A stretch of DNA of 64,000 nucleotides from Bacteroidales bacterium (GTDB lineage Bacteria; Bacteroidota; Bacteroidia; Bacteroidales; ML635J-15): NCBI GenBank assembly GCA_003249955.1, contig QKHS01000071.1, forward strand, positions 1-64,000. Reading direction: 5' to 3'. This document shows, piece after piece, positions 54,474 through 63,332 of this stretch. The stretch's first letter is position 1. Each line of letters starts with the position of its first letter. A program made the position numbers and the translations under genes. Below the pieces are notes generated by a model. It was given only the letters and a program-made list of their open reading frames with translations, was not told the DNA's origin and ran no database searches.

Positions 54474-54523
54474 ATCTGATAGGTTAAATTATAATTAAAA
54501 TTGATATTGCCGTTATTGTAAAT

Positions 54524-54531
54524 CAAAAATA
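54524..54531 (-). promoter_or_regulatory. Bacteroidota -7 box for adhesin-PorP/SprF operon
   Basis: Minus-strand TATTTTTG, exact TAnnTTTG match, 51 bases before the adhesin start. Confidence 0.45.
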
Positions 54532-54674
54532 AAGTAATAGCAGTATATTCTTCACTTTACAGCCAATAATCTTTTTTTGAGATGCCAATAACAATAATAA
54601 AATCTCCTCTGTTTTCAACTATCAAAAATAATAAAAAAATAACAGAAAGAAATTTTTTATTGACTTTTTACCGT

Positions 54675-54708
54675 AAAAAAAACAGATATCATAAATATAT
54701 CTGTTTTT
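54675..54708 (-). terminator. Terminator downstream of PPC/FN3 T9SS gene
   Basis: ACAGATAT (54682-54689) pairs with ATATCTGT (54697-54704). The stem is flanked by A and T runs, so on the minus strand it is followed by at least seven T. It is the first good hairpin after the stop at 54850. The 54474-54849 gap holds otherwise only the adhesin promoter. Confidence 0.6.
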
Positions 54709-54849
54709 CATTTCTATGCCTGGTTTTCAGATTAAGCCTGAAAATTAATCCGGGATCAGGATTATGTTAAAATCACAGTCTTATCAATGGTTATTTGGCG
54801 TAATCATTTTATGCATAATTTACCTGTTGTCGAAAAATAAATAATTACC

Positions 54850-57800
54850 TTATTTTTTTACAATTTTCATATTCATTACATTACTGTCTGATCTGCTTCG
54901 CAAGTTGTAAACAGCAGGACGTAAATTTTTAATTTCCAGAATAGTGTGGAAATCAGCTTCTCCTGAACTGAATTCTTCGGAATAGACAAGTTTCCCCAGA
55001 TCGTCAAATATTTCCAGAACAAAGTCTTTGTCCTGTAAATTTTCAATAATAACGTTCAGTTCATCTGTAAACGGGTTTGGATATGCAATCATTGTTGGTT
55101 CTGACATAGCTTCAGAGTCGCAATTTACAGCAATGGCATTGTATGTTGTAATTTTACCGTCAAAATCAACCTGTTTCAGACGATAATAATTGTCTCCTGA
55201 CAGAAGTTCCTTATCTGTATAACTATAATTCAGGGTCCGGCTTGAGTTACCGGCACCATCAACTTTTCCTATTTCAAAGAAATTAATCATATCATTTGAT
55301 TTCTCAACAATATAAAAATCATTATTGGTTTCTGACGCTGTCTGCCAGGTGAGGAGTGAGGTCTGATTATCACATTTTGCTGAGAATGATGTCAGTTCAA
55401 CAGGAAGAGGGTCAATGTCATTTTTAGATCCGAAAGTAACAAATGTCTGGGCTTTTGCACCGAAAGGAATGGTAAGGTCTGAAGTTATAAATCCCTGATC
55501 GTGAGCTTGTCCGGAAGCATTTCCTCCCGCATTACGCCATAAGGTTCCTGACCAATATGCGACAGCTAAATCCTGAGGGTCAAAATCTGCAGGTACTCCA
55601 TCATCAAAACCATGAATACATATTCCGCTCAAATGAGTGTTGTCATACCAGTAAAGAGTGGTATTTGAAATATCCTTGTCTGAATTCAGCAACCAGTGTT
55701 CGCGATCGCTTACATGATGAAGGGTAGCGTCCATATTTCCGCCATGTTCCCACCAATCGGGCATGCCATCTTCGTTTGAGTAGAAATATTCAGCAGTGAC
55801 TATTGTCGCTGACGGATCGGGATTTATACCCAAAGCACCCAGAACATTATAGGTAGTGCTGCCATTTCCAAGATCTCTGGTGGTGACATCTCCTGTAGGA
55901 AAAACAAATGCAGACGCACCTGTTTTGGTAACCAGACCGTTTACAAAGCTATTATTATTTGATACTGTGGCTGAAGCAGAATTTCCAAATGTTAATGATC
56001 CGGTTCCTGAGTAATAAACAATTCCATTGTTAAATGCTGCGTTAGCATTTATAAGCATTGGAGAACTGACATTTATGTCATTAGTTCCGGTTGCAGAATT
56101 ATTGAATATAACATTATAAAAGCTACTGCCTCCTGATGCAATTCCCTGAAGAAGAGTCCCGTTAAAAGTAACTGTACTCGTAGCCGGATTGAATGATCCT
56201 GCATTTGTCCAGTTCCCTTCAATTTTAATTTGATTAGCCTGTGCTGTTAATGAAGCCCCGCCGGTAATATTTAAATCTCCTCCTGCTCCGCTGGTTCTCA
56301 TGCATGTAAACACTGTTGCTGTATGTGTGTAGGTGCCTGAAATGTTAAGATTTCTGAAAATTGTTTCAATACCGGCGATGTTTTTTCCTGTACCGGTAAG
56401 ATTTACCGTTCCTGTTCCGCGGTTAAACTGTCCGCCTGTACGTGTCCAGTTTCCTCCTACAGACATTATATACGATTGACAGTTAAATTGATTGGCATTG
56501 TTTATTGTAAAATCATTATTAATCTGAACGTCTCCATACAGATCAACAATGTTTGAAGAGTTAACAGTTATATTATAGAATTGTTTCCCGACTCCTGTGC
56601 CGCCTGCTGTAATTGTTGATGAGCCGCTTGTACCATCAAATGTAACAGTATTTGTTCCCGGAGTATATGTCCCGTTGTTTGTCCAGTTTCCGGCAATGGC
56701 AAAGTTGTAGCTTTGTGCATTAAGTATCTTTGAAGCATTTATTGTCAGGTTTCCGGCAACTCTCAGGCTTCCGGACGAAATATAAAGATTGGAAGTATTG
56801 TTTATCTGAACATTTCCAAGTTCAACATCTGCGTTTATTCGCGGAATATTTGTTGCGGAACTTCCGTCAAGTATTGTTGTGTGCGATGATGTTGCAGTTG
56901 TTGTTCCGTATATGCCAAGTCCTCTGTCTGAACCATTGCTGTAGGCGGTAATTGTCCCTCCGGTAAAAGATCCTCCGTTAAGACTGAACTGCCCTCCGGA
57001 TGTTGTGTTTCTGTACGTTCCTCCGGACTGATTCAGTGTTCCTGATCCCCAGATATCATCGTCTATTTCAATTGCTCCGCCGGAAAGATTTATAGTAGCA
57101 TCGTTAAAATTTGCATCAATACTTCCGTGGAATAATCCGGCACTTATATTTAGAATACTACCGGCTAACCATGAATCATTATCAGGAGAAACTCCATAAC
57201 CATTAGTGGCACTACAGTTAAATGTTCCGCCACTAATGTCCAGCGTTCCTGAAACCTGAACACCATAAGGAGCCATTGTACTCCATGTTACTCCTGTCGG
57301 AACAGAAAGTGTTGCACCGCTTGAAATTATCATATCAGGAGACCCGAATGTGGCATCTGAACTGCTGTTTGTCTGAAAGGTCCCTGTTGAGAGAGTTTTT
57401 GTTCCTGTTCCGCTGAACCTTACAAACCAGAAATTTGTATTCCCGTATATTGTCTGATTTGCACCACTATATGTAACTGTTCCGCTTCCGGGGACAAATG
57501 TTCCGTTATTTGTCCAGTCCCCGTTAACAGTCAGTGTGTTGGTGCCGGAGACTGTAAGGGTTGCACCGGAATTAATCGTTATATTGTTACACACAGATGC
57601 AGCACTTATAACAGGCTGATTGCCGGGGCCGGAGGGAATGACTACATCTGTTCCTGAGGCCGGGACTGTATTCTGTCCCCAGTTTGTAGCAGTATTCCAG
57701 TCATTGGAAGTACAACCTGTCCATTGGCCTAAGGCTTCGGGGTTAGTACACGGATTTACATATTTGTAAGCAAGATTTCCTGAATTTGTGAAACCTGAAC

Positions 57801-58041
57801 ATCCAAGATGACTTATTTCAATAATATAATTTGCTGATGATGGAGCCGTCCAGCTTGCTGATGATGGCAATCCCGTACACCACGGGCCGGAGTCGTCATT
57901 TGAAAATTGCAGGTCGTAAGTAGAATTGTAGATTCTTAAATATGAGTCTTCGGAGGTTGTCGCAAAGGCTAAAGTCGTAAACTGTGCCTGCTGTTGCCGC
58001 AAATTGATATAAGTACATGCTGCCGCTTGAGTATGCTTCAT
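54850..58041 (-). CDS. PPC/FN3 repeat surface protein, C-terminal part with T9SS tail (frameshifted)
   Basis: This frame encodes the C-terminal ~1030 residues of a large secreted protein whose N-terminal part lies in the overlapping frame 57896-60553. The first ~28 residues of the open frame (MKHTQAAACTYI...) are out-of-frame sequence; real similarity begins at TSEDSYLRIYN. A PPC-like domain end is followed by a CTSNDWNTATNW opening and a long run of beta-helix-like strands (TLTVNGDWTNNGTFVPGSG, FAIAGNWTNNGTYTPGTN). The end is a type A T9SS domain (IAYPNPFTDELNVIIENL ... LRPAVYNLRSRSD). That tail is very like the one at 63333-63890. Removing one G at 57955/57956 joins the two frames into ~1900 residues. 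Confidence 0.8.
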   Translation of the reverse strand: MKHTQAAACTYINLRQQQAQFTTLAFATTSEDSYLRIYNSTYDLQFSNDDSGPWCTGLPSSASWTAPSSANYIIEISHLGCSGFTNSGNLAYKYVNPCTNPEALGQWTGCTSNDWNTATNWGQNTVPASGTDVVIPSGPGNQPVISAASVCNNITINSGATLTVSGTNTLTVNGDWTNNGTFVPGSGTVTYSGANQTIYGNTNFWFVRFSGTGTKTLSTGTFQTNSSSDATFGSPDMIISSGATLSVPTGVTWSTMAPYGVQVSGTLDISGGTFNCSATNGYGVSPDNDSWLAGSILNISAGLFHGSIDANFNDATINLSGGAIEIDDDIWGSGTLNQSGGTYRNTTSGGQFSLNGGSFTGGTITAYSNGSDRGLGIYGTTTATSSHTTILDGSSATNIPRINADVELGNVQINNTSNLYISSGSLRVAGNLTINASKILNAQSYNFAIAGNWTNNGTYTPGTNTVTFDGTSGSSTITAGGTGVGKQFYNITVNSSNIVDLYGDVQINNDFTINNANQFNCQSYIMSVGGNWTRTGGQFNRGTGTVNLTGTGKNIAGIETIFRNLNISGTYTHTATVFTCMRTSGAGGDLNITGGASLTAQANQIKIEGNWTNAGSFNPATSTVTFNGTLLQGIASGGSSFYNVIFNNSATGTNDINVSSPMLINANAAFNNGIVYYSGTGSLTFGNSASATVSNNNSFVNGLVTKTGASAFVFPTGDVTTRDLGNGSTTYNVLGALGINPDPSATIVTAEYFYSNEDGMPDWWEHGGNMDATLHHVSDREHWLLNSDKDISNTTLYWYDNTHLSGICIHGFDDGVPADFDPQDLAVAYWSGTLWRNAGGNASGQAHDQGFITSDLTIPFGAKAQTFVTFGSKNDIDPLPVELTSFSAKCDNQTSLLTWQTASETNNDFYIVEKSNDMINFFEIGKVDGAGNSSRTLNYSYTDKELLSGDNYYRLKQVDFDGKITTYNAIAVNCDSEAMSEPTMIAYPNPFTDELNVIIENLQDKDFVLEIFDDLGKLVYSEEFSSGEADFHTILEIKNLRPAVYNLRSRSDSNVMNMKIVKK

Positions 58042-59740
58042 TTTGCCAGGATGTTGTCGGAGTAATTGTAGTCAGAGAAGAGCTCCCGTAAGAAGCAGAA
58101 GTACTCCAATAAGTCATGTAGCTTGAATTTGAAAATGCTGTGCATGTAAAGTGACATGCAGTAATGTAATACGTGCCGCTTACAGAACATGTGTAGCTTA
58201 GTGAAGAAGGAGTTCCGGAATAGAAAGGTCCGTAGTCGTCATTTGAAGCAACTTCGGTTAACCCGGAATCATATAAATGCAGATAGCTGTCTTCTGAACT
58301 TTGTCCTCCCAATGTAAAATTATATGTTGTTCCTGCACTTGCCGTAAAACTCCAGTACGGAATTGTCCCTGAAGTATATGAAACATCCTGAGGCGAACAG
58401 GAAGAGAAAGAAATGGTTCCCATGTTTGTATTCCCGCATCCGGGGACAGGACATGCACTTGTACTGAAAGTTCCGCTTGTGGCCGTGGAAGAAGAAGTGC
58501 CGTTGCAGCTTGTATATGCGTAAACCGTAAAATAATATGATGATCCGCAGGTAAGTCCGCTTACCGTGGCCGAAGTCCCTGTAGTATTCCCGGACGTGAC
58601 AGATGTTCCTCCCGAAGTGTAGAAATTCCAGTAATATGTAATTGTTGCAGAACCTGCAGGACTTCCGGCTGCCCATGAAATACTTGCTGTAGTTGTCCCC
58701 GTTCCTGACCCTGAAAGACTTGTCGGTGTGCCTGACGTGGTGCACGGGTCAACATATTTATAAGCAAGATTTCCTGAATTTGTAAAGCCGGAACACCCTA
58801 GGTGGCTTATTTCAATAATATAATTTGCTGATGATGGAGCCGTCCAGCTTGCTGATGATGGCAATCCCGTACACCACGGGCCGGAGTCGTCATTTGAAAA
58901 TTGCAGGTCGTAAGTAGAATTGTAGATTCTTAAATATGAGTCTTCGGAGTCGGAGTTATCGCACAGACTAAAGTCGTAAACAGTACCCGATGTCGCTGCA
59001 AATTGATATAAATACATGCTGCCGCTTGAGTATGCTTCATTTTGCCAGGATGTTGCCGGAGTAATTGTAGTCAGAGAAGAGCTCCCGTAAGAAGCTGAAG
59101 TGCTCCAATAAGTCATATAACTGGAGTTTGAAAATGCCGTACAGGTATAGTGACATGCACTAATATAATATGTGCCGCTTACGGGACATGTGTAGCTTAG
59201 CGAAGAAGGAGTCCCGGCATAGAAAGGCCCGTAGTCATCGTTTGAATCAACCTCGGTTAACCCGGAATCATACAAATGCAGATAGCTGTCTTCGGAATTT
59301 TGTCCTCCCAATGTAAAATTATATGTCGTTCCGGCACTTGCCGTAAAACTCCAGTACGGAATTGTTCCTGAAGTATATGAAACATCCTGAGGCGAGCATG
59401 AAGAGAAAGAAATGGTTCCCATGTTTGTATTCCCGCATCCGGGGACAGGACATGCACTTGTGCTGAAAGTTCCGCTTGTGGCCGTGGAAGAAGAAGTGCT
59501 GTTACAGCTTGTATATGCATAAACTGTAAAGTAATATGACGAGCCGCAGGTAAGTCCGCTTACCGTAGCCGAAGTTCCTGTAGTATTTCCGGACGTGACA
59601 GATGTCCCTCCAGAAGTGTATAAATTCCAGTAGTATGTAACTGTCGCGGAACCTACGGGACTTCCGGCTGCCCATAAAAGACTTGCTGTAGTTGTTCCCG
59701 TTCCTGACCCTGAAAGACTTGTTGGTGTTCCTGGTGTTAT
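57740..59740 (-). repeat. Tandem duplication of a 999-bp coding unit
   Basis: Equivalent bases lie 999 apart (59700/58701 and 58968/57969). Below the frameshift at ~57955 the offset becomes 994 (58911/57917). Each unit encodes one FN3 module and two PPC-like modules (333 residues). Long stretches are almost identical, for example 58811-58940 against 57815-57950. Confidence 0.85.
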
Positions 59741-60553
59741 GCAACTACTTTGATATTTATATTGCAAATAGCTTGCATTTTGCCAGCCTGAGCATGAATA
59801 ATGGTTACCAACAATATAAAATGTTCCTGTAGATGGTGCGGTCCAACTTATAGAAGCAGCAACACTACCCGAACAATGAACCCCGTAGTCGTCTGCGGAA
59901 GCTACCTGTGTCCATGAGGCATCGTATATCCGCAAATAGCTGTCTTCGGAATTGGCACAAAAGCTAAAGTCATAAATTGTTCCGCTGGTTGCACTGAATG
60001 TCCAATAAGATATTTCGCTTGCTGAATAATTTGCGTTTTGCCATGAGGTGGTAGGCGTTATTGTCCCCAGACTGTTCAGAGGACCCTGAAAGTACATATA
60101 ACGTAAGCTTCCTGCGTAATTTATATTTGAACAACTGTAATGACTCGCTGAAATATAATAGGTTCCTGATGTGGTACAAGTCCATGTGCCTGATGCTTCA
60201 ACTGACGAACAATATGAGAAAATTCCGTTGTCGTCTGCTGTCCAGACCTGATTATAGCTCGCATCATACAAGTGTAGATAGCTGTCTTCTGTTCCGCCTG
60301 AATGAGGGCAAAGACTGAATTGATATGAATATCCTGCTGTAGCCGTGAATGACCAGTATGGCATTGTACCTGCCGAGTAAGAGGCAGTATTCCAGTTTCC
60401 GCATGACGGGCTTATTGTTCCCATATTGGTATTGCCGCATGATGGCTGACTCCAAAGAGATAAATTTGCAGTAAGGGAAATTATTACTGCAACCGAAAAC
60501 AGAAGTATTCTGAAATTCTTTGGATTGCTTTTTATTATTGAGATAGCTTTCAT
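57896..60553 (-). CDS. PPC/FN3 repeat surface protein, N-terminal part (frameshifted)
   Basis: This frame encodes the signal peptide (ILLFSVAVIISLTANLSLWSQ) and the first ~870 residues of a large secreted protein. PPC-like beta-sandwich domains recur, each with an EDSYLHLYD or EDSYLRIYD strand and a YYISASHYSC-type strand. They alternate with FN3 modules (GTPTSLSGSGTGTTTASL ... SSYYFTVYAYTSC). The true frame is lost at ~57955, so the last ~18 residues (LRRLIFKNLQFYL...) are out of frame and no T9SS tail is present. ATG 60553 is chosen because the signal peptide follows directly; starts at 60577 or 60643 add a non-hydrophobic extension. As read, the product would be secreted to the periplasm but not sorted. 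Confidence 0.8.
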   Translation of the reverse strand: MKAISIIKSNPKNFRILLFSVAVIISLTANLSLWSQPSCGNTNMGTISPSCGNWNTASYSAGTMPYWSFTATAGYSYQFSLCPHSGGTEDSYLHLYDASYNQVWTADDNGIFSYCSSVEASGTWTCTTSGTYYISASHYSCSNINYAGSLRYMYFQGPLNSLGTITPTTSWQNANYSASEISYWTFSATSGTIYDFSFCANSEDSYLRIYDASWTQVASADDYGVHCSGSVAASISWTAPSTGTFYIVGNHYSCSGWQNASYLQYKYQSSCITPGTPTSLSGSGTGTTTASLLWAAGSPVGSATVTYYWNLYTSGGTSVTSGNTTGTSATVSGLTCGSSYYFTVYAYTSCNSTSSSTATSGTFSTSACPVPGCGNTNMGTISFSSCSPQDVSYTSGTIPYWSFTASAGTTYNFTLGGQNSEDSYLHLYDSGLTEVDSNDDYGPFYAGTPSSLSYTCPVSGTYYISACHYTCTAFSNSSYMTYWSTSASYGSSSLTTITPATSWQNEAYSSGSMYLYQFAATSGTVYDFSLCDNSDSEDSYLRIYNSTYDLQFSNDDSGPWCTGLPSSASWTAPSSANYIIEISHLGCSGFTNSGNLAYKYVDPCTTSGTPTSLSGSGTGTTTASISWAAGSPAGSATITYYWNFYTSGGTSVTSGNTTGTSATVSGLTCGSSYYFTVYAYTSCNGTSSSTATSGTFSTSACPVPGCGNTNMGTISFSSCSPQDVSYTSGTIPYWSFTASAGTTYNFTLGGQSSEDSYLHLYDSGLTEVASNDDYGPFYSGTPSSLSYTCSVSGTYYITACHFTCTAFSNSSYMTYWSTSASYGSSSLTTITPTTSWQNEAYSSGSMYLYQFAATAGTVYDFSLCDNLRRLIFKNLQFYLRPAIFK

Positions 60554-61060
60554 ATAAAAGTTTTTAATATTAATCATTTTATAATTATAGTTTTTCTCAG
60601 GGAAACTATTACGCCTGATGGCATGGTTATGAGGTTCTGCCAAAAAATACTTTTTGTAAATAAAAAATTTTTCAGAATGACACCAGTACAGAGTGCTTTC
60701 ATCATATAAAATTATCTACCGAATAAAATTACCTCAATGCATTATTTCCATGAAACGAATAGCAATATTTCCTCTAATTCAATACAAATTTACTATTTGT
60801 TTTGAAATTATCACAAAAAAAACAGATTATTTTTTGTCTGTATGAAATTTAGAATGTTTATATTTTACTAAATATTATAGTAAATAAATAAAATAAGAGA
60901 ATATTATGCAATTTAATAATATAAAATCTTTTTAATTGTTTTTGTTTTGTGTGAAACTGTTAAAATAATAATTTAGATTTTAAGATAAAATTTAAGCTTT
61001 TAAGTTTAAAAGCAGAATACTAAGAGCATAAAAATATTAAATTGCTGAAATGTGAATTTG
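60554..61060. other. AT-rich non-coding gap
   Basis: 507 bases, strongly AT-rich, between two minus-strand genes. A weak hairpin at 60822-60841 (ACAGA/TCTGT) followed on the minus strand by a run of eight T could end the VanZ-TPR transcript. I recognise no exact -7 box for the PPC/FN3 gene. Confidence 0.4.
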
Positions 61061-61963
61061 TTAAAAGATATATTTTTCTTTTATTGCAATAATATTGTTG
61101 ATTAATTCAGGGTTAATTTTAGTACAATTGTCGAATGCGATATCTGCTTGCTCAAAGTCCATATTTCTATATAACAATTCTCCCAGATTCAGATATGCAT
61201 TTGCTGTTTCTTTCTGACTTTTTTCATTTAATTTAAAGCTTATGGTATCATACCTGCTCCATTCCACTTTTTCATTTGAATTAATTATTGCAGATAATGA
61301 TTCAGATTTATCATAATCCCCGTTAGCAATAAAGGTAAGATATTCATCATACAATGACGAAAAATAAAATGTTTCACTTCTACGGTCTTTTGCCAGTGCT
61401 TCTTTGTAACCTGCAATTGCAGTACTGTCATCGTTTAATTGCATTGTCAGAGAACAATATTTGTAGCGGATACTCAAGTCAAACGGCATAAGGTTGATAG
61501 CTTTAAAATAGTAGTCCTGAGCATTTTTAAGATTTTCAACTTCATTTAGTCCCTGTACTTTTAGTTTTTTTGCTTTAGCTGTTTCCAGGTCTGCACGTGA
61601 AATGTAATAAATAAATAAAGCTGTACTGTCAAGACCTTTGTTAAGTCTTTCCACTTCTTTAATGCAGCTTTCCGCCATTTCAAAATTTCCGGTTTTTGTA
61701 TATGCTATTGAAAGATTTCCGTAAATGTTTCTGTTGTCCTTGTCAATTTTAAGTGCATCATTATAATAAGAAATAGCTAATTCAAAATTTCCTTCATACA
61801 TTAATCTGTTGGCATATTCAAAAGAGGTGCTGGCTTCTGTCTTTCGTCCTGGTTCCGAGATTTCCTTTAACCAATCCGGGCTAAACAGGGTTGTGATCCC
61901 AAAGATTATGAGAATCAGATAAAAAGATAATATAATATATGAAATGAACTTGTCTGTTTTCAT
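61061..61963 (-). CDS. TPR-repeat protein with N-terminal membrane anchor
   Basis: This 300-residue protein has one N-terminal membrane helix (YIILSFYLILIIFGITTLF) and then TPR-type helices: FEYANRLMYEGNFELAISYY, NIYGNLSIAYTKTGNFEMAE, and a final unit AYLNLGELLYRNMDFEQADI. The repeats should face the periplasm if the helix is an uncleaved anchor. Its start overlaps the VanZ-like gene stop as ATGA, so the two are translationally coupled. TPR proteins bind partner peptides; the partner here is probably the VanZ-like protein or something it serves. No other domain was recognised. Confidence 0.75.
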   Translation of the reverse strand: MKTDKFISYIILSFYLILIIFGITTLFSPDWLKEISEPGRKTEASTSFEYANRLMYEGNFELAISYYNDALKIDKDNRNIYGNLSIAYTKTGNFEMAESCIKEVERLNKGLDSTALFIYYISRADLETAKAKKLKVQGLNEVENLKNAQDYYFKAINLMPFDLSIRYKYCSLTMQLNDDSTAIAGYKEALAKDRRSETFYFSSLYDEYLTFIANGDYDKSESLSAIINSNEKVEWSRYDTISFKLNEKSQKETANAYLNLGELLYRNMDFEQADIAFDNCTKINPELINNIIAIKEKYIF

Positions 61964-63168
61964 GAGTTGTGTACTATCATTAGTATTTTTTTATTTTCTT
62001 CAATCAGCCGGTTATAAAGTTTAAAAGCTTCTTTATTCGGAAGTTTTATTATCTGATATACTTTGTTTTGAATTGGGTTATACCTGATTTCGACTTTTTT
62101 TTGATCGTGATATCCTTTCCCTCCTTGGTTTTTTGATCCTGTGGCAAGTATCAGAATATCGGGACCAATTGAATTTATTTTCTGCTGATCTCTGGTATTA
62201 AAATGAGTTTTTTTATCTACTGCCCTGATCATACCGTTCGGATAGATCATTACATCAAAATAGGCTATAGGAATTTTTTTATAATAAAATAAATTTTCAC
62301 TTCCCGATTTTACTTTTGATTCTGATAACGTCAGTGTAAGAGTTAATAATATAACTATTAACGATGCTGCTCCGATTACTATTTTTCTGCCTGTTTTTCC
62401 TGATAATAATTTAAATATCAGGAAAAAAAACGCGAAAAATACCAGAGTGAGAAATATAACCTGTTTTACATAAACGGCATCAGATAAAACAGATGATACA
62501 TTTAAAAATATAATTGCAAATATAAATTCCAGAGACAGGATCCATGCAGGGTAGTTACTAAAGTGATTTTTCCCTTGTGGCCAGAAATTTTTAAAATTAA
62601 TGTATTTGAATTCAAAAGCAACAAAATTAATAAAAGCAAGGCCGGTCAGGCATCCCCATAAATCCTTTGCAACATCAGATAAATCGAAAACCCTGTCAGA
62701 AATAAAAACCTGGATTAGCTCGTCAGATAACGACATTGTAAGCGCCATTAAGAAAATTCTTAATATTACTTTTCCTGTATTTAGTTGTTTGGCAGAGAAA
62801 TGTCGCCAGGCAAGCCATGAAAACAAACCGTATGCTACATAATGCCAGTTATGCTGAATGTCGTAAAAGTGGTGATTAAAATAATAATCGCTGGTATTAT
62901 AGGCTATTATCAGTAATATTAATACTATGGCAATCCCTGATATTCTTTTATGAGAATAGTTTTTAATTAAATAAAAGATTCCGGGAATAGCTGCCAGGGT
63001 AGCAACAGAGAGGATAAACGGGCAATTAAATTCACCTATAGGGAACGATAATCGTGAAAGTTTTCCTATTGCATCCTGAAGATAGTTCTGCAACATTAAA
63101 AAAGGCGTTACAATCAATAGAATACTATATAAAACTAAATTTGTTTTTGTAGTTAATTTTAATTTCAT
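61960..63168 (-). CDS. VanZ-like membrane protein fused to a Mth938-like domain
   Basis: This 402-residue protein joins two domains. The N-terminal ~250 residues are several membrane helices with the VanZ-like signature MSLSDELIQVFISDRVFDL followed by DVAKDLWGCLTG. After two more helices (~210-280) comes a C-terminal soluble domain at ~293-400 that resembles the Mth938/DUF498 (AAMDC/NDUFAF3) fold: YFDVMIYPNGMIRAVDKK, then IGPDILILATGSKNQGG and LPNKEAFKLYNRLIEENKKI. VanZ-type proteins are linked to glycopeptide or envelope-stress tolerance, while the Mth938 domain has no settled function. I am fairly sure of VanZ and moderately sure of the second domain. The gene is coupled to the TPR gene downstream. 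Confidence 0.75.
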   Translation of the reverse strand: MKLKLTTKTNLVLYSILLIVTPFLMLQNYLQDAIGKLSRLSFPIGEFNCPFILSVATLAAIPGIFYLIKNYSHKRISGIAIVLILLIIAYNTSDYYFNHHFYDIQHNWHYVAYGLFSWLAWRHFSAKQLNTGKVILRIFLMALTMSLSDELIQVFISDRVFDLSDVAKDLWGCLTGLAFINFVAFEFKYINFKNFWPQGKNHFSNYPAWILSLEFIFAIIFLNVSSVLSDAVYVKQVIFLTLVFFAFFFLIFKLLSGKTGRKIVIGAASLIVILLTLTLTLSESKVKSGSENLFYYKKIPIAYFDVMIYPNGMIRAVDKKTHFNTRDQQKINSIGPDILILATGSKNQGGKGYHDQKKVEIRYNPIQNKVYQIIKLPNKEAFKLYNRLIEENKKILMIVHNS

Positions 63169-63264
63169 TCCGTTTTATGAATTTACAACTTTTCTCCTTT
63201 TGTAAAAATAAATAAAGTTTTTTACAAAACAAGCTTTGCAACGAAATATTCTCTTGAAGATATA

Positions 63265-63311
63265 TAAAAAACGCATGGTATCTTGAAATAAAATTCAATA
63301 ATACCATGCGT
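63265..63311 (-). terminator. Terminator of the T9SS cargo gene at the window end
   Basis: ACGCATGGTAT (63271-63281) is the exact reverse complement of ATACCATGCGT (63301-63311), with an inner TTGAA/TTCAA pairing. On the minus strand six T follow (complement of 63265-63270). It lies 22 bases after the stop at 63333. Confidence 0.85.
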
Positions 63312-63332
63312 ATGATAGCTTTGTAATTTAGA

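Noticed and set aside
54582-54770. 62-codon plus-strand ORF in the gap after the adhesin gene
   Set aside because: It runs through the terminator hairpin at 54675-54708, is lysine/phenylalanine-rich as expected of AT-rich non-coding DNA, and has no promoter box.
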